From Mycolicibacterium boenickei (GTDB lineage Bacteria; Actinomycetota; Actinomycetes; Mycobacteriales; Mycobacteriaceae): a stretch of 64,000 nt of DNA. The DNA is taken from positions 3,100,001 through 3,164,000 of the forward strand of contig NZ_AP022579.1 in the NCBI RefSeq assembly GCF_010731295.1. The letters are read 5' to 3'. The position numbers and the translations under genes were made by a program. Numbering within the stretch: the stretch's first letter is position 1; each line of letters begins with the position of its first letter. Below, one piece after another: positions 1 to 8,690 of the stretch. A model generated the notes under the pieces. That model ran no database searches and was not told the origin of the DNA. It was given only the letters and a program-made list of their open reading frames with translations.

Positions 1-1
1 C

Positions 2-1948
2 ATCGTTGACACCGCACCCGCTTCCGCGGACGAGACCGCCGGAGCTGAGAAGTCGGCGACCCCGCGCTGGGTCCGGCCCTCCTACTGGGCCATGCTGGCC
101 GGCACCGCGGTGCTGTACTTCTGGGCGCTGGGTTCGTCTGGGTGGGCCAACAGCTACTACGCCGCGGCAGCGCAGGCCGGTACCCAGTCCTGGAAGGCCT
201 GGTTGTTCGGATCCTTGGACGCCGGCAACGCCATCACGGTCGACAAGCCGCCCGCCGCGATGTGGGCAATGGGTTTGTCGGGCAGGCTGTTCGGCTTCAA
301 CGAGTTCACCATGCTGCTACCGCAGGCACTGATGGGCGTCGGCGCAGTGGCGCTGCTCTACGCCACGGTGAAGCGGACCAGCGGCCCCGCTGCCGGGCTG
401 ATCGCCGGAGTGGCACTGGCATTGACGCCGGTCGCCGCCTCGATGTTCCGCTACAACAATCCCGATGCGCTCCTGGTCCTGCTCCTGGTGCTCGCGGCGT
501 ACTTCATGGTGCGCGCGGTCGGGCCGGTGTCTGCGAAGGCCAGCGCCGGCTGGGTGGCACTGGCCGGATGCGCGCTGGGCGTCGCCTTCCTGACCAAGAT
601 GCTGCAGGCGTTCCTGGTCGTGCCAGGCCTGGCGTTGATGTTCCTGGTCGCCGCACCCGCCGTCGGTATATGGAAACGATTGGGCACCTTGCTGATCGGT
701 GCGGCGGCGATGATCGTCTCCTCGGGTTGGTACATCGCGCTGGTGGCATTGTGGCCGGCCGATTCCCGGCCGTACATCGCCGGCTCGACCGACAACAGCC
801 TGCTGCAACTGGCCTTCGGCTACAACGGGCTGCAACGCATCATGGGGCAGGAGGGCCCCGGCCCAGGTGGCCCGGGTGGTCCCGGACCGGGCGGCCCCGG
901 TCACGGGCCGGGCGGCGGCGCCAACCTGATGTTCGGCGGTGACCCCGGCATCGGCCGGATGTTCGGAATGTCCATGGGCACCGAGGCCTCGTGGTTGTTG
1001 CCTGCCGCGCTGATCGGCCTGGTCGCCGCACTGTGGCTGACACGTCGCACGGCGCGGACCGCCGGGCTGCGGGCCGGCCTGCTGATGTGGGGCGGCTGGA
1101 TGCTGGTCACCGCCGTGGTGTTCAGCTTCATGGACGGGATCATCCACCCCTACTACACCGTGGCGCTGGCCCCCGCCGTGGCCGCGGTCGTGGGCATATC
1201 GGTCGCCGAATTGTGGCGGGTCCGGGAACGACTCGCTTCGCGGCTGGTGCTCGCGGTGATGCTGGCCGGCACCGGGGTGTGGGCGTTCGTACTGCTCGAC
1301 CGCACCCCCGACTGGTTACCGGCGCTGCGCTGGATCGTTCTGATCGGCTCGGTGCTGACCGCGGTGGCCCTGGCCATGGTCGCCCACCGTCCCGGCAAGT
1401 TGCCTGTCGCGGTGGCGCTCGCGGCCATGATCTTCGGGCTCGCCGCCACCGGGGCCTACACCATCGAGACGGTGGCGAAGGTCCACGGCGGTGGTCCGAT
1501 GGCCACCTCCGGCCCCAACCGGGACATGGGCTTCGGTGGCCCGGGCGGGCCCGGAGGTCCGGGTGGCCCGCCCCCGGGCTTCGGGCGCGCCGATGATCCG
1601 GCGCTGGCCGAGCTCATCGCCGGTGCCGACGGCCGTTGGGCCGCAGCGAGTGTGGGCTCGATGATGGTCAGCGATCTCGAGCTCAAGACGGGGGAGTCGC
1701 TGATGGCCATCGGCGGGTTCACCGGCAGCGACGATTCGCCGACGCTCGCCCAGTTCCAGCAGTACGTCGCTGACGGTCAGGTCCGGTACTTCCTCGATCG
1801 GCCGGAGGACGGTCCCGGTGGGCCTTCCGGGCCGCCGCGTCAAGAGCACGGCAGCGCCGCGGAGATCACTGACTGGGTGACGGCGAACTTCACCAAGACT
1901 GTGGTCGGCAATACCCCGGTGTACGACCTGTCGTCGCCGCGTACCTGA
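2..1948 (+). CDS. GT39/ArnT-like membrane glycosyltransferase with YkcB-like C-terminal domain (5' end outside window)
   Basis: The reading frame is open at the left edge, so the true start lies upstream; the first internal ATG is at 92. The visible part is a polytopic membrane protein of the GT-C fold that would use polyprenyl-phosphate sugars on the outer face of the membrane. Family signs are the first periplasmic loop ending in DKPP and the YNNPDALL segment. Two extracytoplasmic stretches, near bases 850-920 and 1535-1585, are almost pure Gly and Pro. The C-terminal 120 residues form a soluble domain ending in the WVTANF...VYDL pattern of YkcB-like proteins. The class is well supported; donor and acceptor are unknown. 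Confidence 0.8.
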   Translation: MVDTAPASADETAGAEKSATPRWVRPSYWAMLAGTAVLYFWALGSSGWANSYYAAAAQAGTQSWKAWLFGSLDAGNAITVDKPPAAMWAMGLSGRLFGFNEFTMLLPQALMGVGAVALLYATVKRTSGPAAGLIAGVALALTPVAASMFRYNNPDALLVLLLVLAAYFMVRAVGPVSAKASAGWVALAGCALGVAFLTKMLQAFLVVPGLALMFLVAAPAVGIWKRLGTLLIGAAAMIVSSGWYIALVALWPADSRPYIAGSTDNSLLQLAFGYNGLQRIMGQEGPGPGGPGGPGPGGPGHGPGGGANLMFGGDPGIGRMFGMSMGTEASWLLPAALIGLVAALWLTRRTARTAGLRAGLLMWGGWMLVTAVVFSFMDGIIHPYYTVALAPAVAAVVGISVAELWRVRERLASRLVLAVMLAGTGVWAFVLLDRTPDWLPALRWIVLIGSVLTAVALAMVAHRPGKLPVAVALAAMIFGLAATGAYTIETVAKVHGGGPMATSGPNRDMGFGGPGGPGGPGGPPPGFGRADDPALAELIAGADGRWAAASVGSMMVSDLELKTGESLMAIGGFTGSDDSPTLAQFQQYVADGQVRYFLDRPEDGPGGPSGPPRQEHGSAAEITDWVTANFTKTVVGNTPVYDLSSPRT

Positions 1949-2062
1949 ACGCCCAGACCGCGATGACCGTCCTGCTTCCCCCCGGCAGGACGGTCATCGC
2001 TCGTTCCGTTCAGCCTGATTCTGCCGCTGGCCTGCCGGCCGTCGCGGGTTTAGCGTCGAAGC

Positions 2063-2554
2063 ATGTCTGTCACCGATCAGTACGTGGCCAACAACGAGGT
2101 CTATGCCCGGACCTTCACCGGGCCGTTGCCGCTGCCGCCGAGCAAGCACGTCGCGGTGGTGGCGTGCATGGATGCCAGGCTGGATGTCTATCGGATCCTC
2201 GGCCTGGGCGACGGTGAGGCACACGTGATCCGCAACGCCGGCGGCGTCATCACCGATGACGAGATCCGTTCACTGGCCATCAGCCAGCGGCTGCTGGGGA
2301 CCAAGGAGATCATCCTGATCCACCACACCGATTGCGGCATGCTGACTTTCACCGATGACGGATTCAAACAGCAGATCCAGGACGAGATCGGCATCAAGCC
2401 GAACTGGGCCGCCGAGTCATTCGTCGATCTGGAAACAGATGTGCGCCAGTCGTTGCGCCGTATCGAGGCCAGCCCGTTCGTCACCGAGCACGAGTCGTTG
2501 CGCGGCTTCATCTTCGACGTCGCAACCGGCAAGCTCAACGAGGTGACGTTGTGA
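2063..2554 (+). CDS. canA: beta-carbonic anhydrase
   Basis: This 163-residue protein interconverts CO2 and bicarbonate. The zinc ligands and catalytic dyad of the beta class are all present: C35, D37 and R39 in CMDAR, and H88 and C91 in HHTDCG. Length and position match Rv1284 of M. tuberculosis, which also sits upstream of cysD. A -10-like TAGCGT (2051-2056) ends six bases before the ATG and there is no Shine-Dalgarno sequence, so the mRNA may be leaderless. It lies four bases from the 3' end of the convergent thioesterase gene. Confidence 0.93.
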   Translation: MSVTDQYVANNEVYARTFTGPLPLPPSKHVAVVACMDARLDVYRILGLGDGEAHVIRNAGGVITDDEIRSLAISQRLLGTKEIILIHHTDCGMLTFTDDGFKQQIQDEIGIKPNWAAESFVDLETDVRQSLRRIEASPFVTEHESLRGFIFDVATGKLNEVTL

Positions 2555-2557
2555 GGC

Positions 2558-2977
2558 TCAGCCCACCTTGTACGTCGCGATGGCCTTGGCCACTGCCTCC
2601 CCGCCGGGCGTGACGATATCGACGTCACAGCTCACCAGGGATCTGCCCTGACGCAGCACGCGCCCGAGTCCGATCAGGTCGGTGGCCCGCGCCGGCGCCA
2701 GATAACTGATCGTCATCGAGACCGTCACTCCGCGAAGCGAATCCGGAACTTCGGCCTGCGCCCATGCCGCAGCCATCACCGTGACATCGGCCAACGCCGC
2801 GATCGCCCCGCCGTGCACCATGTCGGCGATCGTGATGTTCGACGGATCCCACGGCAACCGCAGCCGGACCTCGGGGCCGTCGAGATTTTCGGCGACGATG
2901 CCGAGTTTGGCCACGAAGGGCGACTGGGGCAGGAACTCCGCCATGACGGCCGGGCCGGTCTGGATACTCATGAGCAC
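2558..2977 (-). CDS. PaaI-family hotdog thioesterase
   Basis: A 139-residue single hotdog-fold protein. It has the VHGGAIAALADV signature of PaaI/YbgC-type acyl-CoA thioesterases, which hydrolyse small or aromatic acyl-CoA esters. The HGG motif near residue 55 contributes the oxyanion-binding backbone in this family. Starts at 2977, 2971 or 2944 are all possible; none has a strong ribosome binding site. It is convergent with canA and divergent from the exporter gene. The substrate cannot be told from sequence. Confidence 0.82.
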   Translation of the reverse strand: MLMSIQTGPAVMAEFLPQSPFVAKLGIVAENLDGPEVRLRLPWDPSNITIADMVHGGAIAALADVTVMAAAWAQAEVPDSLRGVTVSMTISYLAPARATDLIGLGRVLRQGRSLVSCDVDIVTPGGEAVAKAIATYKVG

Positions 2978-3042
2978 CAGTGTGTGCCGCCGGTGGTCGG
3001 CGGTTCAATTACCTGCGGGGTAACCACTCCGGCTCGCCGGCT

Positions 3043-4422
3043 GTGACGTCCGGCCCCGAGCATCCGCGCTTCCCGCGCGGCATGGCGTTGCTGGTGGCCG
3101 GCAGCCTGTTCATGGAGATCCTCGACGCGACGATCATTGCGCCGGCCATCCCGCTGATCGCCGAGTCGTTCGGTGTGGGCGCCATCGACGTCAACGTGGC
3201 GATCTCGGCTTACCTGGTCACGGTGGCGGTACTGATCCCGGCCAGTGGCTGGTTGGCCGACCGGTTCGGCACCCGCCGGGTGTTCGTCGGGGCGATCGCG
3301 GTGTTCACGCTGGCCTCGATCGGCTGCGCGGCGAGTACGTCGCTGCCGATGCTGGTGCTGATGCGGGTGCTGCAGGGGGTCGGCGGCGCCATGATGGTCC
3401 CGGTCGGCCGGCTGGCGGTGTTGCGCCAGAGCGGCAAGGCGGACCTGGTGCGGGCCATCGCGTTGCTCACCTGGCCGGCGCTGACCGCTCCGGTGCTGGC
3501 ACCGATGCTGGGTGGGGCGATCGCGACGCTGGGCAGCTGGCGATGGATCTTCGTGGTGAACATTCCGATCGGAGTGCTCGGAATTGTCCTCGCGCTCAAG
3601 CTGGTTCGCGGTGCGCCGCAGCCCACGACCCGATCGCTGGACTGGCCCGGTCTGCTGGCGCTCGGCTCGGGGATCGCGGCGGCGCTGATCGCCTTGGAGC
3701 ACATCCGGGTCTCCGGGACCGACTGGGGGCTGGTCACCGCCGGTGGGGCGGCCGCCGTCGTGTTGCTCGCCGCCGCGGTGTGGCGGCTGCTCACCGCGAC
3801 GGCCCCGCTGGTGCAGCTGCGGGTGCTGCGGGTGCACACGCTGCGCATCACCGTGGTGGCCGGATCGCTGTATCGACTGGTGATCACCGCGGTGCCGTTC
3901 CTGCTGCCGCTGCAGTTCCAGCTGGAGTTCGGCTGGACGCCGCTGGCCGCCGGTGTCATGGTGGCCGCGTTGTTCGCCGGGAACCTGACCATCAAGCCCG
4001 CCACCACCCCGCTGATGCGCCGATTCGGTATCCGCACCGTGCTGCTGGTCAACGGGGTGGCCTCGGTCGCGTGTTTCGGCCTGCTGGCGTTGTTGCGGCC
4101 CGGCCTGCCGGTGGCCGTGATGGCCGTCGTCCTCTATCTGAGCGGCGCGCTGCGGTCGATCGGCTTCACCGCGTACAACAGCCTGGCGTTCTCCGACGTC
4201 GAAGGGGAGGAGTTGACGCATGCCAACACCCTCAACGCGTCGGTGCAGGAGCTGGCGGCCGGGCTCGGCGTGGCCCTGGCGGCGCTGCTGCTCAGCCGGG
4301 TGACCTCGTATTCGGTGACGTATCTGGTTCTGGGCGCGTTGTTGGCGCTGACCTTGGTCGCGACGGTTCGATTGCCCCGGCGGGCAGGTGCCCACGTCAG
4401 CGGGCACCGCCCCGGACGGTAG
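3043..4422 (+). CDS. MFS drug exporter of the DHA2 (EmrB/QacA) family
   Basis: A hydrophobic transporter of about 459 residues. The first membrane helix carries the DHA2 motif LDATIIAPAIP, followed by GWLADRFGTRR (MFS motif A between helices 2 and 3) and the QGVGGAMMVP segment. It would export small amphipathic compounds by proton antiport. A GTG at 2980 also opens the frame, but it would put translated sequence into the short divergent spacer, so GTG 3043 is preferred. Substrate unknown. Confidence 0.8.
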   Translation: MTSGPEHPRFPRGMALLVAGSLFMEILDATIIAPAIPLIAESFGVGAIDVNVAISAYLVTVAVLIPASGWLADRFGTRRVFVGAIAVFTLASIGCAASTSLPMLVLMRVLQGVGGAMMVPVGRLAVLRQSGKADLVRAIALLTWPALTAPVLAPMLGGAIATLGSWRWIFVVNIPIGVLGIVLALKLVRGAPQPTTRSLDWPGLLALGSGIAAALIALEHIRVSGTDWGLVTAGGAAAVVLLAAAVWRLLTATAPLVQLRVLRVHTLRITVVAGSLYRLVITAVPFLLPLQFQLEFGWTPLAAGVMVAALFAGNLTIKPATTPLMRRFGIRTVLLVNGVASVACFGLLALLRPGLPVAVMAVVLYLSGALRSIGFTAYNSLAFSDVEGEELTHANTLNASVQELAAGLGVALAALLLSRVTSYSVTYLVLGALLALTLVATVRLPRRAGAHVSGHRPGR

Positions 4423-4429
4423 GCCGCCA

Positions 4430-4459
4430 TTGACACCGCGGCGACCAGGCGGATAGATT
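4430..4459 (+). promoter_or_regulatory. SigA-type promoter of the cysD operon
   Basis: TTGACA at 4430-4435 and TAGATT at 4454-4459 are separated by 18 bases, close to the mycobacterial housekeeping consensus. A start about seven bases after the -10 falls on the A of ATG 4467. The transcript would then begin with the small ORF that precedes cysD. Confidence 0.7.
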
Positions 4460-4466
4460 CCTGGCC

Positions 4467-4511
4467 ATGCTTGCAATTCTGGCCATTCCTACCAACTTAA
4501 TGGGGAAGTGA
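4467..4511 (+). CDS. leaderless 14-codon upstream ORF translationally coupled to cysD
   Basis: The reading frame MLAILAIPTNLMGK starts exactly where transcription from the strong promoter is predicted to begin. Its stop TGA (4509-4511) shares the A of the cysD ATG (TGATG). Its 3' codons also contain GGGGAAG, too close to the cysD start to be an ordinary ribosome binding site. This is the arrangement of the actinobacterial leaderless small proteins known to couple translation to sulfur genes. Those published examples carry a cysteine tract, which is missing here. The architecture is visible; expression and role are inferred. Confidence 0.55.
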   Translation: MLAILAIPTNLMGK

Positions 4512-5449
4512 TGACCGCCGCACAAACAACAGGTCCGCAGGTCGATCGGGCCGGCCATTATGAGCTGAGCCATCTGCGGTCGCTGGAGGCCGAGGCCATC
4601 CACATCATCCGCGAGGTCGCCGCGGAGTTCGAGAAGCCCGTGCTGCTGTTCTCCGGCGGCAAGGACTCCATCGTCATGCTGCACCTGGCGGTCAAGGCGT
4701 TCGCGCCGGGCCGGCTGCCGTTCCCGGTCATGCACGTCGACACGGGCCACAACTTCGACGAGGTCTACGAGGCCCGCGACGAGCTGGTGGAGCACTACGG
4801 TGCGCGTCTGGTCGTCGCCAAGGTGCAGGACGACATCGACGCAGGCCGCGTGGTGGAGACCATCCCGTCGCGCAATCCGATCCAGACCGTGACGCTGCTG
4901 CGCGGCATCCGGGAGAACAAGTTCGACGCCGCCTTCGGCGGTGCCCGGCGCGACGAGGAGAAGGCCCGCGCCAAGGAGCGGGTGTTCTCCTTCCGCGACG
5001 AGTTCGGCCAGTGGGATCCCAAGGCCCAGCGTCCCGAGCTGTGGAACCTGTACAACGGTCGCCACCACAAGGGTGAGCACATCCGTGCCTTCCCGATCTC
5101 CAACTGGACCGAGTTCGACATCTGGTCCTACATCGGTGCCGAGAAGATCAAGCTGCCTTCCATCTACTACGCGCACCAGCGCAAGGTGTTCGAGCGCGAC
5201 GGCATGCTGCTCGCGGTGCACAAGTACATGCAGCCCCGCAAGGACGAGCCGGTGATCGAGAAGACCGTGCGCTTCCGCACCGTCGGCGACGTCACCTGCA
5301 CCGGCTGCGTCGAATCAACGGCCGCAACGGTTTCCGAGGTCATCGCCGAGACCGCGGTGTCTCGGCTCACCGAGCGCGGTGCCACCCGCGCCGATGACCG
5401 TATTTCGGAAGCCGGTATGGAAGACCGCAAGCGCGAGGGGTATTTCTGA
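4511..5449 (+). CDS. cysD: sulfate adenylyltransferase subunit 2
   Basis: The 312-residue small subunit of ATP sulfurylase makes APS from sulfate and ATP together with CysN. The PP-loop motif SGGKDS is at residues 48-53, and the family pattern of phosphoadenylyl-binding loops follows (GGARRDEEKAR). ATG 4511 is chosen because it overlaps the stop of the upstream small ORF; GTG 4508 is in frame and one codon longer. The stop overlaps the cysNC ATG by one base, so the two subunits are translationally coupled. It is the second step after sulfate import in cysteine and sulfolipid synthesis. Confidence 0.95.
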   Translation: MTAAQTTGPQVDRAGHYELSHLRSLEAEAIHIIREVAAEFEKPVLLFSGGKDSIVMLHLAVKAFAPGRLPFPVMHVDTGHNFDEVYEARDELVEHYGARLVVAKVQDDIDAGRVVETIPSRNPIQTVTLLRGIRENKFDAAFGGARRDEEKARAKERVFSFRDEFGQWDPKAQRPELWNLYNGRHHKGEHIRAFPISNWTEFDIWSYIGAEKIKLPSIYYAHQRKVFERDGMLLAVHKYMQPRKDEPVIEKTVRFRTVGDVTCTGCVESTAATVSEVIAETAVSRLTERGATRADDRISEAGMEDRKREGYF

Positions 5450-7293
5450 TGTCGACGCTGTTGAGAATCGCCACCGCGGGATCCGTCGATGACGGCAAAT
5501 CCACGCTGATCGGCCGGCTGTTGTACGACTCCAAGGCCGTCATGGAGGACCAGCTGGCCGCCGTTGAGCGGACCTCCAAGGAACGCGGCAACGACTACAC
5601 CGACCTGGCGCTGGTCACCGACGGCCTGCGGGCCGAGCGCGAGCAGGGCATCACGATCGATGTCGCCTACCGCTACTTCGCCACGGCCAAGCGCAAATTC
5701 ATCATCGCCGACACGCCGGGGCACATCCAGTACACCCGCAACATGGTGACCGGAGCGTCCACCGCGCAGCTGGTCATCGTGCTGGTCGACGCCCGCCACG
5801 GACTGCTCGAGCAGTCCCGCCGGCACGCCTTCCTGGCCTCGCTGCTGGGCATCCAGCACATCGTGCTGGCCGTCAACAAGATGGACCTGATCGATTGGGA
5901 CCAGGAGCGTTTCGAGGCGATCCGCGACGAGTTCCATGCGTTCGCCGCCCGGTTGGACGTGCACGACGTGACGACGATCCCGATGTCGGCGCTCAACGGC
6001 GACAACGTGGTGACCAAATCCGATGTGACGCCGTGGTACGAGGGTCCCTCGCTGCTGAGCCACCTCGAAGACGTCTACATCGCCGGTGACCGCAACCTGG
6101 TCGACGTGCGTTTCCCGGTGCAGTACGTGATCCGGCCGCAGACCCACGAGCACGCCGATCACCGAAGCTACGCCGGCACCGTCGCCAGCGGGGTGCTGCG
6201 TCCCGGTGACGATGTGATCGTGCTGCCGGCCGGAAAGCCCACGCGCATCACCCAGATCGACGGTCCGAGCGGCCTCGTCGAGGAGGCGTTCCCTCCGATG
6301 GCGGTGTCGATCAGCCTGTCCGACGACATCGACATCTCCCGCGGCGACATGATCGCCCGGCCCAACAACCAGCCGCGCGTCACACAGGAATTCGATGCCA
6401 CGGTGTGCTGGATGGCCGACGAATCGTCGCTGGAGCCCGGGCGTGAGTACCTGATCAAGCACACGACCCGCACCACCAGGGCCAAGGTCACCGGTCTCGA
6501 CTACCGTCTCGACGTCAACACCCTGCACCGGGACAAGTCCGCGAGCGCACTCAAACTCAATGAGCTGGGCCGTATTTCGCTGCGCACCCAGGCCCCGCTG
6601 CTGCTCGACGAGTACAGCCGCAACGCGGCCACCGGATCGTTCATCCTGATCGATCCCAACACCAACGGCACCGTCGGCGCCGGCATGGTGCTGCGCGACT
6701 CCCGCAACGAGACGGCGAGCCCGAATGCGGTGCGGCACGAGTCACTGGTCACCCCGGGGGATCGACTCAGCCGCGGGCGCACCATCTGGTTCACCGGCCT
6801 GTCGGGATCCGGCAAGTCTTCGGTGGCGATGCTGGTCGAGCAAAAACTGCTCGAAAAGGGCGTGCCGGCATACGTTCTGGACGGTGACAACCTGCGCCAC
6901 GGACTCAACGCGGACCTCGGCTTCTCGATGGCCGACCGGGCCGAGAACCTGCGCCGTCTGGCCCACGTCGCCGCGCTGCTGGCCGACTCCGGCCAGGTCG
7001 TGCTGGTCCCTGCCATCAGCCCGCTGGAGGAGCACCGCGAGCTGGCGCGGAAGGTGGCCAACGAGGGTGGTGTCGACTTCTACGAGGTGTTCTGCGACAC
7101 CCCGCTTCAAGACTGCGAACGCCGCGACCCCAAGGGCCTGTACGCCAAGGCCCGGGCCGGGGAGATCACCCACTTCACCGGTATCGACAGCCCGTACCAG
7201 CGGCCGAAGAACCCGGATCTGCGGCTGACTCCGGACCACAGCACCGCTGAACTGGCGGACATGGTGATCGAGCTGTTGGAATTGCCATCGTGA
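5449..7293 (+). CDS. cysNC: bifunctional sulfate adenylyltransferase GTPase subunit / APS kinase fusion
   Basis: A 614-residue two-domain enzyme. Residues 1 to about 430 form the CysN GTPase: P-loop GSVDDGKS at 11-18, DTPGH, and NKMD. From about 440 onward lies the CysC APS kinase, with its own P-loop GLSGSGKSS at 450-458 and the GITHFTGID-like lid region near the C-terminus. It drives APS formation by GTP hydrolysis and then phosphorylates APS to PAPS. The CysN-CysC fusion is the standard mycobacterial arrangement. It overlaps cysD upstream and cysQ downstream. Confidence 0.95.
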   Translation: MSTLLRIATAGSVDDGKSTLIGRLLYDSKAVMEDQLAAVERTSKERGNDYTDLALVTDGLRAEREQGITIDVAYRYFATAKRKFIIADTPGHIQYTRNMVTGASTAQLVIVLVDARHGLLEQSRRHAFLASLLGIQHIVLAVNKMDLIDWDQERFEAIRDEFHAFAARLDVHDVTTIPMSALNGDNVVTKSDVTPWYEGPSLLSHLEDVYIAGDRNLVDVRFPVQYVIRPQTHEHADHRSYAGTVASGVLRPGDDVIVLPAGKPTRITQIDGPSGLVEEAFPPMAVSISLSDDIDISRGDMIARPNNQPRVTQEFDATVCWMADESSLEPGREYLIKHTTRTTRAKVTGLDYRLDVNTLHRDKSASALKLNELGRISLRTQAPLLLDEYSRNAATGSFILIDPNTNGTVGAGMVLRDSRNETASPNAVRHESLVTPGDRLSRGRTIWFTGLSGSGKSSVAMLVEQKLLEKGVPAYVLDGDNLRHGLNADLGFSMADRAENLRRLAHVAALLADSGQVVLVPAISPLEEHRELARKVANEGGVDFYEVFCDTPLQDCERRDPKGLYAKARAGEITHFTGIDSPYQRPKNPDLRLTPDHSTAELADMVIELLELPS

Positions 7294-8033
7294 ACGATCA
7301 CGAACTGGCAGCCCGGCTGGCCACCAGGGCCGGGGATCTGTTGCTCGACGTCCGTGCCGACTATGCCGACGCCCCGGCCGCCGAACGAAAGGCAGCCGGG
7401 GACAAGCAGTCCCACGATTTCCTGATGGCCGAGTTGGCCAAGCTGGTTCCCGGCGACTCGGTGCTGTCCGAGGAAGCGACGGCCGACCAGCGGGCCGACC
7501 CGGCCCGGCTGAGCGCCGAACGGGTCTGGATCGTCGACCCGCTCGACGGCACCCGGGAGTTCTCCGAGCTCGGCCGCGACGACTGGGCTGTGCACGTGGC
7601 GCTGTGGAGTGCCGGTGAACTCGTGGCGGGAGCGGTCGCGTTGCCCGCGCAGAACACCACGCTGTCCACCCCCGACGTGGCCGCACCCCGACCCTTCGAC
7701 GGCCCGCCCCGGGTCGTGGTGTCACGCACCCGCCCGCCCGCGGTGGCACTGGCGGTCCGTGAGGCGCTCGACGGAACACTGGTCGAAATGGGTTCGGCCG
7801 GAGCCAAAGTCGCCGCGGTGGTCCGCGGGGTCGCCGATGTGTACGTGCACGCCGGTGGTCAGTACGAGTGGGATTCGGCCGCGCCCGTTGCGGTGGCCCG
7901 TGCCGCCGGCCTGCACACCTCGCGCATCGACGGCTCCCGGTTGGTCTACAACTCGGCCGATCCCACGCTGCCCGACCTGATCGTGTGCCGGCCCGAACTG
8001 GCCGAACGGGTACTGGCGGTGACAGCGGGGTAG
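7290..8033 (+). CDS. cysQ: 3'-phosphoadenosine 5'-phosphate (PAP) phosphatase of the inositol-monophosphatase superfamily
   Basis: A 247-residue metal-dependent phosphatase. The superfamily metal sites are clear: E61-E62 in LSEE, D83-x-L-D-G-T88, and E193-W-D195. The GTG start overlaps the cysNC stop (GTGA), showing operon membership and coupling. CysQ enzymes remove PAP, the inhibitory by-product of PAPS use, or dephosphorylate PAPS to trim the pool. That fits directly behind the PAPS-forming enzyme. Inositol phosphatase activity is possible but less likely in this context. Confidence 0.88.
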   Translation: MNDHELAARLATRAGDLLLDVRADYADAPAAERKAAGDKQSHDFLMAELAKLVPGDSVLSEEATADQRADPARLSAERVWIVDPLDGTREFSELGRDDWAVHVALWSAGELVAGAVALPAQNTTLSTPDVAAPRPFDGPPRVVVSRTRPPAVALAVREALDGTLVEMGSAGAKVAAVVRGVADVYVHAGGQYEWDSAAPVAVARAAGLHTSRIDGSRLVYNSADPTLPDLIVCRPELAERVLAVTAG

Positions 8034-8066
8034 GCGCGGTCGTCGCTGGTCACTAGGCTCGTCGAC

Positions 8067-8663
8067 ATGACCCGCCCTACGCTGCGTGAACTGGCAGGCC
8101 TGCCTGCCGCGCCGGCCCGCCTCGCCGATTCCACCCTGGTCCTGATCGACTGCCAGAACACCTACACCCAGGGGGTCATGGAGCTCGAAGGGGTGCAGGC
8201 CGCCCTGGAACAGACGGCCCAACTGCTCGACCGGGCCCGCAGCGCGGGCATCCCGATCGTTCACATCCAGCACTCCGACGGTCCGGGTTCGCTGTATGAC
8301 ATCGAGGGCGAGAGCGGCGCGATCGTCGCGTCGGTGGCACCGCGCGCGGGAGAGCCGGTGGTGGTCAAGCAGTTCCCCAATTCGTTCGTGCAGACCGACC
8401 TCGAAGACCGGCTGAAGGGTCTGGGCGCGTCGAACCTGGTGCTCGCCGGGTTCATGACGCACATGTGCGTCAACTCCACCGCACGGGGCGCCTTCAATCT
8501 CGGATACGCCCCGACGGTGGTGGCCGCCGCGACCGCAACCCGCACCTTGGCCGGCCCCGAGGGCGCCCCGGTACCCGCGGCGGTCATGCAGTCGGCGAGC
8601 CTGGCCGCGATGTCGGATCTGTTCGCCGTCGTGGTCCCGGATGCCGCGGGGATTCCTGATTAG
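8067..8663 (+). CDS. isochorismatase-family cysteine hydrolase
   Basis: A 198-residue Rossmann-like hydrolase with the complete catalytic triad of the family: D28 (LIDCQN), K101 (VVKQFPNS) and C134 (THMCVN). Members hydrolyse amides such as nicotinamide, carbamoylsarcosine or ureido compounds, or the vinyl ether of isochorismate; the true substrate is not readable. A TAGGCT box (8054-8059) ends seven bases before the ATG, so a leaderless transcript separate from the cys operon is likely. Confidence 0.82.
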   Translation: MTRPTLRELAGLPAAPARLADSTLVLIDCQNTYTQGVMELEGVQAALEQTAQLLDRARSAGIPIVHIQHSDGPGSLYDIEGESGAIVASVAPRAGEPVVVKQFPNSFVQTDLEDRLKGLGASNLVLAGFMTHMCVNSTARGAFNLGYAPTVVAAATATRTLAGPEGAPVPAAVMQSASLAAMSDLFAVVVPDAAGIPD

Positions 8664-8690
8664 GCCGATTGAACTGGCACAATCCTGAGC

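Noticed and set aside
2968..4476. Very long open frame of about 500 codons antisense to the MFS gene
   Set aside because: It is rich in Arg, Gly and Gln with no domain, the typical GC-skew shadow of a real high-GC gene on the other strand.
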